Assembly (NCBI RefSeq): GCF_000769655.1
Contig: NZ_CP008887.1
Span: 806,001-870,000 of the forward strand
DNA length: 64,000 bases
Reading direction: 5' to 3'
From: Thermococcus eurythermalis
GTDB taxonomy: Archaea; Methanobacteriota_B; Thermococci; Thermococcales; Thermococcaceae
In this document: piece after piece, positions 16,452-24,156 of the stretch
Layout: the number at the start of each line of letters is the position of its first letter
How positions within the stretch are numbered: position 1 is the stretch's first letter
The notes under the pieces: generated by a model
What the model was told of the DNA's origin: nothing
The model's input: the letters and a program-made list of their open reading frames with translations, nothing else
Database searches by the model: none
Translations under genes and position numbers: made by a program

Positions 16452-17853
16452 GCAGGAAGGCAAAACTATTTTAAAGCCTAAAATTTATACCATGCCTTGA
16501 TATGAAGCGCTCAGTAACGGTAAAACTCCAGCCCTCTAAAGAACAAGCAAAAATCCTCCACCAGTTAGCCGATTCAGGAGCCAAAGCCTGGAACCGAGTA
16601 AACTACTTGAGGCGACAAGAATTCTTCCAACACAAAATCGTGGACTTCAACAGCACAGAAAAAACCGTTTACGAAGAGTTTAAACGAGAAATCGGCTCCG
16701 CCACAGTCCAACAAATTTCTCGCAAAAACGCTGAAGCGTGGCGTTCGTTCTTCTCACTCCTGAGGAAGAAGAGGAATGGAGAACTCCCCAACTGGCTCAA
16801 ACCAAAACCACCAAACTACTTGAAAGAAGAGGGAAGGAGAAAACCCTTAATCGTCCTGAGAAACGACCAATATAAGATTGAGGGCAATAAACTAATCTTA
16901 AAAGGCCTCGGCAAGTTTAAACGCCTCGAAGTCCAGTTCAAGGGTAGAGTTCACCTTAAGGGCAAGCAGGGGCGGTTAGAGATAACCTACGACCCCGTTA
17001 AGCGGAAGTGGTATGCTCACGTCAGCCTTACTGTCGGGGAAAAACTTGAGGGTGGGGAATGGATAAGCATTCCAAGAACGCCAAAAGGCAACCTCTCGGC
17101 GGGCATTGACCTGGGAGTGAACAATTTGATGGCAATCTACGTTGAGAATGGAGAAAGCTTCCTCGTGAATGGAAGGCCGCTTAAAAGCATTGACTTCTAC
17201 TGGCGAAGAAAAATTGCTGACTACCAATCAAAACTCAACAAGAGTGGAGCCAAGACGAGTAGAAGGCTTAAAAGAATGCACGTGAAGGCTAAGCTTCAAG
17301 CCAAGCACTACATCAACACGGCGGTAAGACAAACAGTTAGGAAGCTCCACGAGTTGGGAGTTTCCAAAATTGTCGTTGGCTATCCGAAGGGGATAGCTCG
17401 GAACTCTAACAAGGGCAAAAAGCAGAATTTCATTCTCTCTCACGTCTGGCGATTTAATTATGTCATTAAACGCTTGACGGAAGTTGCGGAAGAGTATGGT
17501 ATTAAAGTTGTGCTCGTTGGTGAGGCTTTCACTTCTAAGGTTTGCCCTGTCTGCGGGAAGCCTCACGAGGGGGCGAGGTTTGTTAGGGGTTTGTTTAAGT
17601 GTCCCGCAACGGGGCTTGTTTTTAACGCGGATTTAGTTGGGGCGTTTAACATTTTGAAGAAGGTTGTGAAAACCATAACCCCGAATCTGAGTGGTCTTTA
17701 CGCTCAGAGGAGGGGTAACTGGCCGGAGACCCGGCCAGAGGGGCTGAAAGCCCGTTTCGAATTGGGTTTTAATGAAGCCCCTCAAACCTCCCCGTCCGTG
17801 GCGAGGGATTAAACCGTTGGAACCCTCGCCCTTCAGGGCGGGGAGGAGGTCAG
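16447..17853 (+). mobile_element. IS200/IS605-group element carrying only tnpB
   Basis: The left end holds an inverted repeat TTTAGGC (16447-16453) and GCCTAAA (16476-16482), typical of the subterminal hairpin of these single-strand transposons. The right end holds a G/C hairpin CCTCGCCCTTCAGGGCGGGG followed by GAGGAGGTCAG ending at 17853. No tnpA (Y1 transposase) is present, so transposition would need a helper in trans. The same right-end sequence occurs alone at 28330-28374 and 60721-60765, which confirms the boundary. The element lies inside a membrane-protein gene. The exact left boundary is uncertain by a few bases. Confidence 0.8.
16502..17812 (+). CDS. tnpB: TnpB RNA-guided endonuclease (IS605 OrfB)
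   Basis: A 436-residue TnpB. The RuvC triad is Asp203 in GIDLGVNN, Glu341 in VLVGEAFTSK and Asp377 in FNADLVGAFN. An N-terminal helical and beta-barrel region (about 1-190) binds RNA and DNA in the family. The target-nucleic-acid-binding zinc motif is CPVCG (348-351) with a third Cys at 367, but the usual fourth Cys is Thr370 (KCPATG). TnpB proteins cut DNA guided by an RNA made from the 3' end of the element, with the guide taken from flanking DNA. ATG at 16502 follows a TATA-like AAATTTATACC at about 16481-16491. There is no sign of truncation. Confidence 0.95.
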   Translation: MKRSVTVKLQPSKEQAKILHQLADSGAKAWNRVNYLRRQEFFQHKIVDFNSTEKTVYEEFKREIGSATVQQISRKNAEAWRSFFSLLRKKRNGELPNWLKPKPPNYLKEEGRRKPLIVLRNDQYKIEGNKLILKGLGKFKRLEVQFKGRVHLKGKQGRLEITYDPVKRKWYAHVSLTVGEKLEGGEWISIPRTPKGNLSAGIDLGVNNLMAIYVENGESFLVNGRPLKSIDFYWRRKIADYQSKLNKSGAKTSRRLKRMHVKAKLQAKHYINTAVRQTVRKLHELGVSKIVVGYPKGIARNSNKGKKQNFILSHVWRFNYVIKRLTEVAEEYGIKVVLVGEAFTSKVCPVCGKPHEGARFVRGLFKCPATGLVFNADLVGAFNILKKVVKTITPNLSGLYAQRRGNWPETRPEGLKARFELGFNEAPQTSPSVARD

Positions 17854-17860
17854 TTTCATT

Positions 17861-18004
17861 GTGGTGAACGGAAAGGCCTTTGGTATCCTGGTTGGTCTGC
17901 TGGCATCAGCCCCCCTCTCCCTGACCCTAAGTATCGCCACGGTTCTCTTTTTCATGCGGATTAGAGGTGCGTCAACGGCCATCTCCGAAAACAGGATAAT
18001 GTAG
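17861..18004 (+). pseudogene. 3' part of membrane-protein gene interrupted by TnpB element
   Basis: Just after the right end of the element an open frame of 47 codons reads VVNGKAFGILVGLLASAPLS at its start. It has a membrane segment followed by a basic turn (FFMRIRG) and ends at TAG 18002-18004. It has no good start of its own and is hydrophobic like the upstream fragment at 16143-16451, so it is taken as the 3' remnant of the same gene. Part of the original gene may have been lost. It could in principle be translated from GTG 17861, but I see no ribosome site. Confidence 0.5.
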
Positions 18005-18121
18005 CGTTGTTTTTGTTTCTTGGCTTATTCCTTATCCCTTTTTGTCCCCCTGCAAACAAAAAACCTTTTATACTTCCTGCACCAACAATACCTCGAAGTC
18101 CGATGCATCGAGGTGATAGGT

Positions 18122-18463
18122 ATGGAGACGATTGAGGGTGTTGTGGTTGTGACTACCGAGACGGTTCCGGGCTACCGGATTGTTGAGGTCAAGGGCCTGG
18201 CCAGGGGTGGCACCGTAAAGGCTACCCACATAGGCAGGGACATAATGGCCGTCCTCAGGAACATCAAGGGTGGTGAGGTGAAGGAGTACACCCAGATGAT
18301 GGCCGAGGCGAGGGAGGAGGCCTTAAGGAGAATGGCCCTCAGCGCCAAGGAGCTGGGAGCAAACGCTGTTGTGAACGTGCGCTTTGCTACCTCAAACGTC
18401 GGCTCAAGCGTGGCCGAAGTCTACGCCTATGGCACTGCCGTGGTGATTGAGAAGGAGGAGTGA
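18122..18463 (+). CDS. YbjQ/UPF0145 family heavy-metal-binding-like protein
   Basis: A 113-residue protein of the YbjQ (UPF0145) family. It starts VVVVTTETVPGYRIVEVKG and contains the family blocks ARGGTVKATHIGRDI, AREEALRRMALSAKELGANAVVNVRF and a final YGTAVV strand. Members form pentameric rings related to dodecin-like folds; their biochemical role is unsettled. A TATA box (CCTTTTATACTTCC) lies at about 18063-18076 and GAGGTGATAGGT precedes the ATG at 18122. The YhfC-like gene starts 2 bp after its stop, so the pair is cotranscribed. Confidence 0.9.
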   Translation: METIEGVVVVTTETVPGYRIVEVKGLARGGTVKATHIGRDIMAVLRNIKGGEVKEYTQMMAEAREEALRRMALSAKELGANAVVNVRFATSNVGSSVAEVYAYGTAVVIEKEE

Positions 18464-18465
18464 GC

Positions 18466-19170
18466 ATGTACCTCCTTCCGTTCCCCATAGCTGGAGGACT
18501 GCTCGCGTGGACGACGCTCTACTTCCTCGGCTTCAAAAGGCAAAAGTGGGGAGAGCTTATCCTAGGTCTGGTGGCGTTCTTCATAGCAATCGTCGTCCAG
18601 AGTCCGATTCAGCAGCTTCCTCTCCTTGGGATTGGCATAAGGTCAAACGCCGACGTCCTGGCGAGAGGGACTGCGTTCGTCGTTGCTGTCTCAGTGTGGC
18701 TTGGTCTCATCGCTGGTGCAGTCCAGGAGGGTGTTAAGTACTTCCTCGTCAAGGACAAAAGCCCAAATGCGGGCCTCTTCATAGGACTTGGCTTCGGGAT
18801 AACTGAGGTCTTTTTTATAGTCGGAACCGCTCTGGCCACGGCCCTTGCGACCGGTGAGCCTCTCGACGTCCCCGCAAGCGCGGCGGTTCTCTCAATGGTT
18901 GAGCGCTACTTCGTCGTCCTCTTCCACGTTGGGACTGGAGTTTACCTAGCCTATGCCGCTCAGAACGGGTTTGGAAAGAAGGGCCTTATTGCGATGATAG
19001 GGCTCCACGCGCTCATTGACTCCCTTGCGGCCTACTACCAGATCATGGAAAGCGAGCCGGTTCTGTATGGGGCAGAGCTTATAACCGCTCTCGCCGCACT
19101 TGGACTGCTGTATTATACACTTCCAAAGGCAAAGAGCGAGCCCGCAGAGGAAGAGAAGGTCATCTGGTGA
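18466..19170 (+). CDS. YhfC-like intramembrane protease family protein
   Basis: A 234-residue polytopic membrane protein with about seven spans. Conserved polar motifs inside membrane segments fit the YhfC family: VQEGVKYF (with Glu), GFGITEVFF, ERYFVVLFHVGTGVYL and a last LHALIDS. YhfC proteins are considered relatives of the CAAX/glutamic intramembrane proteases. The substrate is unknown. ATG at 18466 is preferred to GTG at 18460, because GGAGGAGTGAGC immediately precedes it. A PadR-type regulator gene begins 6 bp after the stop, so the transcript may run from the YbjQ gene through to the SdpI-like genes. Confidence 0.7.
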   Translation: MYLLPFPIAGGLLAWTTLYFLGFKRQKWGELILGLVAFFIAIVVQSPIQQLPLLGIGIRSNADVLARGTAFVVAVSVWLGLIAGAVQEGVKYFLVKDKSPNAGLFIGLGFGITEVFFIVGTALATALATGEPLDVPASAAVLSMVERYFVVLFHVGTGVYLAYAAQNGFGKKGLIAMIGLHALIDSLAAYYQIMESEPVLYGAELITALAALGLLYYTLPKAKSEPAEEEKVIW

Positions 19171-19176
19171 AGCACG

Positions 19177-19539
19177 GTGCTCTCGGGGGACAGGAAGGAG
19201 AAGGCGCTGAAGAAGCTCAGGAAAGACTTCCGCTCCGGCCTTTATTCCTATTTGGTCCTCTCCCTCCTGGAGAAGGAAGGTGAACTGCACGGCTACGCGA
19301 TAAGGAAGAGGCTCGGGGAGCTCAGCGGGGGAAGGCTCGTCCCGAGCGAAGGTGCCTTATACGACATACTGAAGAGCCTGAAGAAGCTCGGCCTCGTGAG
19401 AGACAGCTGGGCCGAAATCGGAGGAAGGCCGAGGAAGTACTACTCCCTGACGGAGCTGGGTGAGGAGGTTCTGAATGAGCTGAGACAAGAATTGCAGGTA
19501 ATAGTTGAGACCCTTAAAAGGCTGGAGGGGTTGAAATGA
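19177..19539 (+). CDS. PadR-family transcriptional regulator
   Basis: A 120-residue winged-helix protein with the PadR pattern: GLYSYLVLSLLEKEGELHGY, then EGALYDILKSLKKLGLV, and the wing GGRPRKYYSLTELG. The C-terminal helix would give the dimer. PadR regulators usually repress neighbouring membrane or efflux genes. The start is GTG 19177, six bases after GGTGA at 19166-19170, which overlaps the stop of the YhfC-like gene. Its stop overlaps the ATG of the first SdpI-like gene (19536-19539), so it most likely controls these two membrane genes. Confidence 0.9.
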   Translation: MLSGDRKEKALKKLRKDFRSGLYSYLVLSLLEKEGELHGYAIRKRLGELSGGRLVPSEGALYDILKSLKKLGLVRDSWAEIGGRPRKYYSLTELGEEVLNELRQELQVIVETLKRLEGLK

Positions 19540-20342
19540 GTGAGACAGCTTTTGAGATGTTTGTTTCTCTGGTCCTGCTTTTAGGGGGTCTTCTAGCCCT
19601 GGCGTTTCGGAAGAGGAGAAACCCTCTCATAGGCTTCCGCGTGGGCTACACCTATCACTCCGAGAGGGCCTGGGAGAAGGTGAACACGTTCGCGGGAGTG
19701 TTCTCCGTGGTATATTCGCTCTTCCTGCTCGCCTTGGCCTTTTACGGTGTTTCTAGGAACATCTTTACCCTTGGAGTGGTTGGGTTTGTCATAATTCAGC
19801 TCTTCATCGGTCTGTGGATGGCAAAGCGTGAGTACGAGCTTGATGAGCTATCGGAGGAAGCCCCTGAGAAGCCCCCCGCAACGGGCAAAACTGAGGGAGC
19901 GAGCATAAAGCCCTACCTCCTCACCCAGCTCGGCTTTTTAGCGTTTTACCTCCTGCTGGTTGCCCTCCTGTGGGACAGGCTCCCCGAGAGAATTGCGACC
20001 CACTTCAACGCGAGCAGTGAGCCTGACGGCTATTCGGGCAGGTTATGGGGTGTTATTGGCGTTCCGGTTTTAGTCTGGCTTCTCCCGCTGGTCCTCACGC
20101 TTCCAGCCAAGGAGCCTGCCTTCTTCGCGAGGGCCAACTTCTACCCGAGGAACCTGGGGGCGTGGTGCCTGTTTACAACGGTTCTGAGCTGTGGTCTGGT
20201 TTCTGTCTTTACACTAACCCTCCTCTACAATGTGGGCATCGTTCCGAGCAACGTGATAAGTTACGGGGTCTACCTGTTCCTCGCCCTCCTCGTATTCGCA
20301 ATATACAGGCTCCTCACGGTGGGGGGAGATGAACGGGTATGA
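19536..20342 (+). CDS. SdpI-like membrane protein with DUF1648 domain
   Basis: A 268-residue membrane protein. An SdpI-like part (RRNPLIGFRVGYTYHSERAW, then WMAKREYELDELSEE) is joined to a DUF1648-like part (RIATHFNASSEPDGY). About seven spans are predicted. In Bacillus, SdpI gives immunity to the SdpC toxin and also signals to a repressor next to it. Here the gene is coupled to a PadR repressor and overlaps a second SdpI-like gene by 14 bp. Whether it confers immunity in this archaeon is unknown. Confidence 0.82.
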   Translation: MSETAFEMFVSLVLLLGGLLALAFRKRRNPLIGFRVGYTYHSERAWEKVNTFAGVFSVVYSLFLLALAFYGVSRNIFTLGVVGFVIIQLFIGLWMAKREYELDELSEEAPEKPPATGKTEGASIKPYLLTQLGFLAFYLLLVALLWDRLPERIATHFNASSEPDGYSGRLWGVIGVPVLVWLLPLVLTLPAKEPAFFARANFYPRNLGAWCLFTTVLSCGLVSVFTLTLLYNVGIVPSNVISYGVYLFLALLVFAIYRLLTVGGDERV

Positions 20343-21069
20343 GCTCCTGAGAATCCTCTATGGTCTGTTCCTCGGGGTTTTCCTCATAATTATGGGAGTC
20401 CTGACGTTCACGTCTAAGGGGGAGCCAGGGATAGGCTTCAGGATAGGCTACACCTACATCTCGGAGAGGGCGAGGAGAAGGGCCAACCGCGTTTCGGGGG
20501 CCGGAATTATGCTGACCGGGGTCCTCCTGATCCTCCTCTCCTTCTTCCTGCCAATGCCTTGGCTGATGGCGGTTCTTCTCTCCTGCTTTGGAGTGATTAT
20601 TCCGGTGACTTACTTGGTTGCAAAGCGCGAGTACGAGCTTGAGGAGCTATCCGAGGAGGCCCCCGAGAAGCCCGAAAGGAGAATAAGGCCGCCGCGGGTT
20701 GGGAAGTATTTGGCGCTCCAGACGGTCTTTGTAGGGCTCTCCCTGGTCCTCCTAATCAATGGGAAGCTTCCAGACCGGGAAATTTCCATACTCATCTTTG
20801 TCCAGCTCTTCATCCTGGGCCTCACGCTCCTCGCTTCAAGGCCAATAGTCTTCCAGCTGGCGCCCAAATTTAGGGGAAAAATGGCACTCGGCTTTGCAAA
20901 GGCGATGGCGGTCGTTTCGGGAATGATAAGCCTGCTCCTGGCGGTGTCTGCTTTGAAGGGTAATACGAACCCTCTGTTTGTGGTGCTCCTCCTGCTTATC
21001 TCTCTCGGCGCGGTCTTCTACGCCGCCTTCGTCGCCCTAACGAGCGCCTACGAGGAGGGTTACTATTAA
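20329..21069 (+). CDS. SdpI-like membrane protein, paralogue
   Basis: A 246-residue membrane protein that shares the blocks GIGFRIGYTYISERARRRAN and VAKREYELEELSEEAPEKP with the preceding gene, but lacks the THFNASSEPDG DUF1648 signature. About six spans are predicted. The ATG at 20329 follows GGTGGGGGGAG and lies inside the end of the upstream gene. The two genes are tandem paralogues in one transcript with PadR. The shared acidic loop (DELSEEAPEKP or EELSEEAPEKP) may be a contact site for a partner, by inference. Confidence 0.8.
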   Translation: MNGYELLRILYGLFLGVFLIIMGVLTFTSKGEPGIGFRIGYTYISERARRRANRVSGAGIMLTGVLLILLSFFLPMPWLMAVLLSCFGVIIPVTYLVAKREYELEELSEEAPEKPERRIRPPRVGKYLALQTVFVGLSLVLLINGKLPDREISILIFVQLFILGLTLLASRPIVFQLAPKFRGKMALGFAKAMAVVSGMISLLLAVSALKGNTNPLFVVLLLLISLGAVFYAAFVALTSAYEEGYY

Positions 21070-21102
21070 AAGGAACACGCACCAACCAGTGCTGGTGAGA
21101 CG

Positions 21103-21867
21103 ATGGAGGAGCTCTATCGCTACCTGAGGACGTATATGGACCCGAAGAGCGAGGTGGCCCAGAGGAGGTTCATGGGACTGCGCTCCTTCTTCAACTGGGC
21201 CGTCAAGGAGGGCCTCCTTCCGGACAGGCGGAAGCTCCGCATCCTCGACCTCTGCGCGGGGACAGGGATAGCCGGCGGTGCGCTCTACGAGACGCTCCGT
21301 GAGTGGGGCTATGAGGCGTCTCTCACCGTTGTTGACAGGAGGAAGGAGGATTTGCTACTCGTCGAGGAGTGGGTGAGCGGTGAGGTTTACGGAGCCGTTA
21401 TGGACTGCCTCGACGATCTGAGCAGGCTCGGCAAGTTCGACGTTGCCCTAATCTTCGGCCACACGATGCCCCACTTTGACCCGTTCCAGGCGGCAGAGCT
21501 CTTCAGGAACGTCGCGGGGGTTCTCGAAGGCGACGGCGTCTTCCTGCTTGAAGAGACCGACCGCTTTGGGGCGTTCTTCTACAGGAGAGCCTACCGCGAG
21601 ATTGTGCCTGAAGTTCGGGGCGAGGACTACACGGTAATCTCGCTCGATGAGGGCTACGACCCGCTCAGAGGTGTCATCAGGAGGGGCTACTACAAGTTGC
21701 CGGGCTGGAAGAGGATTGGGGAAATGGAGACGCGCTACTGGGACCTGGCGGGGCTGGCGGGCCTTGGAAAGGCCCTCTTCGAGGAGGCGAGGATAATAAG
21801 GAATGGCGAGCACGGCATCGTAAACGTCGGCGACATCATCTACCTCAGAGGGCCTCACAGGACGTAG
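21103..21867 (+). CDS. Class I SAM-dependent methyltransferase
   Basis: A 254-residue protein with a SAM-binding Rossmann start ILDLCAGTGIAGGALYETL (about residues 46-64), an acidic strand end TVVDRRKED and a LIFGHTMPHFDPF motif-IV region. No target-specific motif is visible, so small molecule, protein or RNA are all possible. ATG at 21103 follows GGTGAGACG; a TACTATTAAAAGG box at about 21061-21073 may be the promoter. Its 3' end overlaps the convergent nitrilase gene by 13 bp. Confidence 0.85.
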   Translation: MEELYRYLRTYMDPKSEVAQRRFMGLRSFFNWAVKEGLLPDRRKLRILDLCAGTGIAGGALYETLREWGYEASLTVVDRRKEDLLLVEEWVSGEVYGAVMDCLDDLSRLGKFDVALIFGHTMPHFDPFQAAELFRNVAGVLEGDGVFLLEETDRFGAFFYRRAYREIVPEVRGEDYTVISLDEGYDPLRGVIRRGYYKLPGWKRIGEMETRYWDLAGLAGLGKALFEEARIIRNGEHGIVNVGDIIYLRGPHRT

Positions 21868-22649
21868 TACTGTGGTCGTCTGTCCTTGAAGACGTCGTTG
21901 AGCTCGTTCAGCCTTTTGTCCCTCGCAAGGGAGGGGTCTATCTCCACGACCGCGACCTCTTCATTTTCCTCACTTCCCATTGCCAGAACCTCTGCCTTTG
22001 GCGAAGCTATCGTGCTCTTGCCGATGAACCTGAGCCCGCGCTCCTCGCCGACTCTGTTAGCCGTTATCGTGTAAACGCGGTTCTCCAAAGCCCTAATCGG
22101 CATCGCCCTCGGGGCGTAGGGCATGACGAGGTTGCTTGGGTGGGCTATTATCTCCGCCCCCTTCAGGGCCAAAGTCCTCGCGCTCTCCGGGAAGAACCAG
22201 TCGAAGCATATCATCACTCCGACTTTGGCCATGCCGATGTTGAAGACGTGGAAGCCGAGGTTCCCGGGCCTGAAGAAGAGCTTCTCACGGTTGAAGAGGT
22301 GCACCTTGCGGTACTTTCCTATGTATCCCCACCCCACGGGGCCAACGATAACGGCGGAGTTGTAGAGGTTCCCGCGCTCGTCCTTCTCTGCCGTTCCCGC
22401 GACTATGAAGACTTCCTTCTCCCTGGCGAGCTCGACGAGGAACTCCGTCGTCGGGCCGTCCGGTATCTGGCCGGCCACCTCCCCTACCTCGTCCCGGCTC
22501 TCGAAGTTGTAGCCGGTGTCAAAGAGCTCTGGTAAAACAACGAGCTTGGCGCCTTCCTTGACGGCCTCGCCTATGAGCTTCTCGGCCTTGGAGTAGTTCC
22601 TTTCGGGGTCAAGGAAGGCCGGTTCCATCTGGACGTACGCGACCTTCAT
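21855..22649 (-). CDS. Nitrilase-family carbon-nitrogen hydrolase
   Basis: A 264-residue enzyme with the nitrilase triad Glu41 (LVVLPELFDTGYNF), Lys115 (GKYRKVHLF) and Cys148 (VMICFDWFFPE). The family hydrolyses nitriles or amides. Length and motif spacing match characterised Pyrococcus nitrilase/amidase homologues, so an omega-amidase or nitrilase role is likely, but the substrate is not fixed by sequence. GGTACCATG context and GGGTGGTACC ahead of the ATG at 22649 give a plausible ribosome site. Confidence 0.9.
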   Translation of the reverse strand: MKVAYVQMEPAFLDPERNYSKAEKLIGEAVKEGAKLVVLPELFDTGYNFESRDEVGEVAGQIPDGPTTEFLVELAREKEVFIVAGTAEKDERGNLYNSAVIVGPVGWGYIGKYRKVHLFNREKLFFRPGNLGFHVFNIGMAKVGVMICFDWFFPESARTLALKGAEIIAHPSNLVMPYAPRAMPIRALENRVYTITANRVGEERGLRFIGKSTIASPKAEVLAMGSEENEEVAVVEIDPSLARDKRLNELNDVFKDRRPQYYVL

Positions 22650-22976
22650 GGTACCACCCCTCTAGATTGGACTGCAAAGTAGATAAGATTAGTGGGAAGC
22701 GAATACGCAGTTTAATTTTCCTCTTACGGGGATTTGACGCGTCTAGTCAGTACATTAGCAGAATGCGATAGCTTCAACAACGCAATGCCGTATTGACTGC
22801 TAAAAACTTTTCAAAATCACAAATAGGGATGTTTAAGTTGTGTACGAAATCCCCCATGAGAAAAGATTGTTCGGCCGTCCTTTGGGGGATTCACGGTAGG
22901 AGAGGGCCCTGTGCTCTTATGGGAAAAGCTTAAAAATGGGCTTGCCGAGCTGACCCCGGAGAGAAATTCAGAGGTG
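22650..22976. other. Intergenic region with a long-looped inverted repeat
   Basis: No gene is supported in these 327 bp. They hold the nitrilase promoter side and the eL41 promoter (AAAGCTTAAAAATGG at about 22925-22939). A perfect 9-bp inverted repeat, AATCCCCCA at 22848-22856 and TGGGGGATT at 22883-22891, encloses a 26-base loop. An AT-rich GTTTAAG box lies about 15-20 bases upstream of the repeat. It could be a small RNA or a leader structure. Confidence 0.4.
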
Positions 22977-22982
22977 ATGCTC

Positions 22983-23096
22983 ATGAAGAGGCGCCCAAGG
23001 AAGTGGAAGAAGAAGGGAAGGATGAGGTGGAAGTGGATCAAGAAGAGGATAAGGAGGCTCAAGAGGCAGCGCAGGAAGGAGCGCGGGCTTATCTGA
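22983..23096 (+). CDS. rpl41e: 50S ribosomal protein eL41 (L41e)
   Basis: A 37-residue, extremely basic peptide starting [18 protein letters not shown] and ending RKERGLI. This is the typical single-helix eL41 protein of Thermococcales, which sits at the subunit interface of the ribosome. GAGGTG at 22971-22976 lies six bases before ATG 22983; an ATG at 22977 is too close to that site. A TATA-like box AAAGCTTAAAAATGG is about 45-55 bp upstream. The gene is short and easily missed. The metallophosphoesterase gene follows 14 bp later. Confidence 0.92.
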
Positions 23097-23110
23097 AGCC
23101 CGGTGGTTCT

Positions 23111-23758
23111 ATGTTCCTTTTTTCGGATTTTGAGCGTTTATCCATTTTGGTTGACACCTCCCTCGGAAAGACCCTTCTGCTAGCCGACCCCCACATAGGT
23201 TTTGAGCTGTCGAGGGGCCTGAGAATCAGGACGGGCTTTGAAGAGCACCTGGCCGAGTTCGTTCTTGAAACGGGTGCCGATGCCCTTGTAATCCTTGGGG
23301 ACGTGAAAGAGCCCCTCGGCCTGAGCTTCCGCCTTAAGGAGATGCTCCTCCGGTTCTTTTCGGCGGTAAAAGATGTCAGAGTTCTCATCGCCAAGGGCAA
23401 CCACGATGGAAGGATTGAGGAGGTCGCTGAGAAGTTTCCGAACGTCGAGGTCGCTGACCACTTCGTTATCGACGGCCACCTTTTCCTGCACGGCCACACG
23501 AGACTTCCGGAAGTCGAGTTTGAAGAGGCCTTCCTCGGCCACGCCCACCCCGCCTACACGCTGAAGTACGGCGGAACTGCGCGTAAGGTCAAGGTCTTCG
23601 TTAGAACCGGGAAGTTCCTTGTTCTCCCCACAATCAACCCCTACATAGAGGGCTTTGACATCAGAGAGGGCATAAGGCTGATTCCCTTCCTGAGGGGTGT
23701 GCGGGAAGTTGAGCTGTTCCTGCCGGAGGGGCTGTACCTCGGAAGGATTGAGGTCTAA
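23111..23758 (+). CDS. Metallophosphoesterase (calcineurin-like)
   Basis: A 215-residue calcineurin-like phosphoesterase with the metal motifs in order: LADPHIGFE, LVILGDVKE, AKGNHDGRIEE, LFLHGHTRLP and GHAHPAY. Such archaeal single-domain enzymes are related to the DNA-ligase-associated phosphoesterases, but no ligase or helicase neighbour is present. ATG at 23111 is preceded by GGTGG. It is 14 bp downstream of the eL41 gene and probably shares its message. The substrate is unknown. Confidence 0.9.
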   Translation: MFLFSDFERLSILVDTSLGKTLLLADPHIGFELSRGLRIRTGFEEHLAEFVLETGADALVILGDVKEPLGLSFRLKEMLLRFFSAVKDVRVLIAKGNHDGRIEEVAEKFPNVEVADHFVIDGHLFLHGHTRLPEVEFEEAFLGHAHPAYTLKYGGTARKVKVFVRTGKFLVLPTINPYIEGFDIREGIRLIPFLRGVREVELFLPEGLYLGRIEV

Positions 23759-23823
23759 GAAAACTCTTATTAAGGTGTATGCATAAATAACTTCATAGGT
23801 GAGAAGTGCAGCGGTGAGAAAAA

Positions 23824-24156
23824 ATGAGTGAGGTTTACGAGAGGCTTGAGGCACTGCTCCGCTCCCTGGGTGTGAAGAAGACCGAGCTGAGGATATACCG
23901 CCTGCTCCTGGAGAAGAAGAGGCCGATGAGGATTACTGAGATAGTCAAGGAAGTCGGCATCAGCGAGCGTTCCGTCAGAGAGCACGTCCTCAGCCTGTAC
24001 AGAAAAGGCATGCTCCGGAGGGAGCTAATCCAGCAGGGCTGGCTCGGCTACACATACACGGCAGTTTCGCCGGCGGAGCTCCTCGAAAACATCAAGCGGA
24101 ATATACTTGAAAAAATAAGCGAACTGGAGAAGGAGTTCACGAGGGCGAAATATTGA
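23824..24156 (+). CDS. Winged-helix transcriptional regulator (TrmB-like)
   Basis: A 110-residue protein with a winged helix in residues 15-70 (ELRIYRLLLEKKRPMRITEI, then SERSVREHVLSLYRKGM) and a C-terminal helix ENIKRNILEKISELEKEFTR that may dimerise. It resembles the DNA-binding part of TrmB-type regulators without a sugar-binding domain. A promoter-like GCATAAATAAC lies at about 23780-23790 and GGTGAGAAA precedes the ATG. Its 3' end overlaps the convergent M28 peptidase gene by 20 bp. Targets are unknown. Confidence 0.82.
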   Translation: MSEVYERLEALLRSLGVKKTELRIYRLLLEKKRPMRITEIVKEVGISERSVREHVLSLYRKGMLRRELIQQGWLGYTYTAVSPAELLENIKRNILEKISELEKEFTRAKY

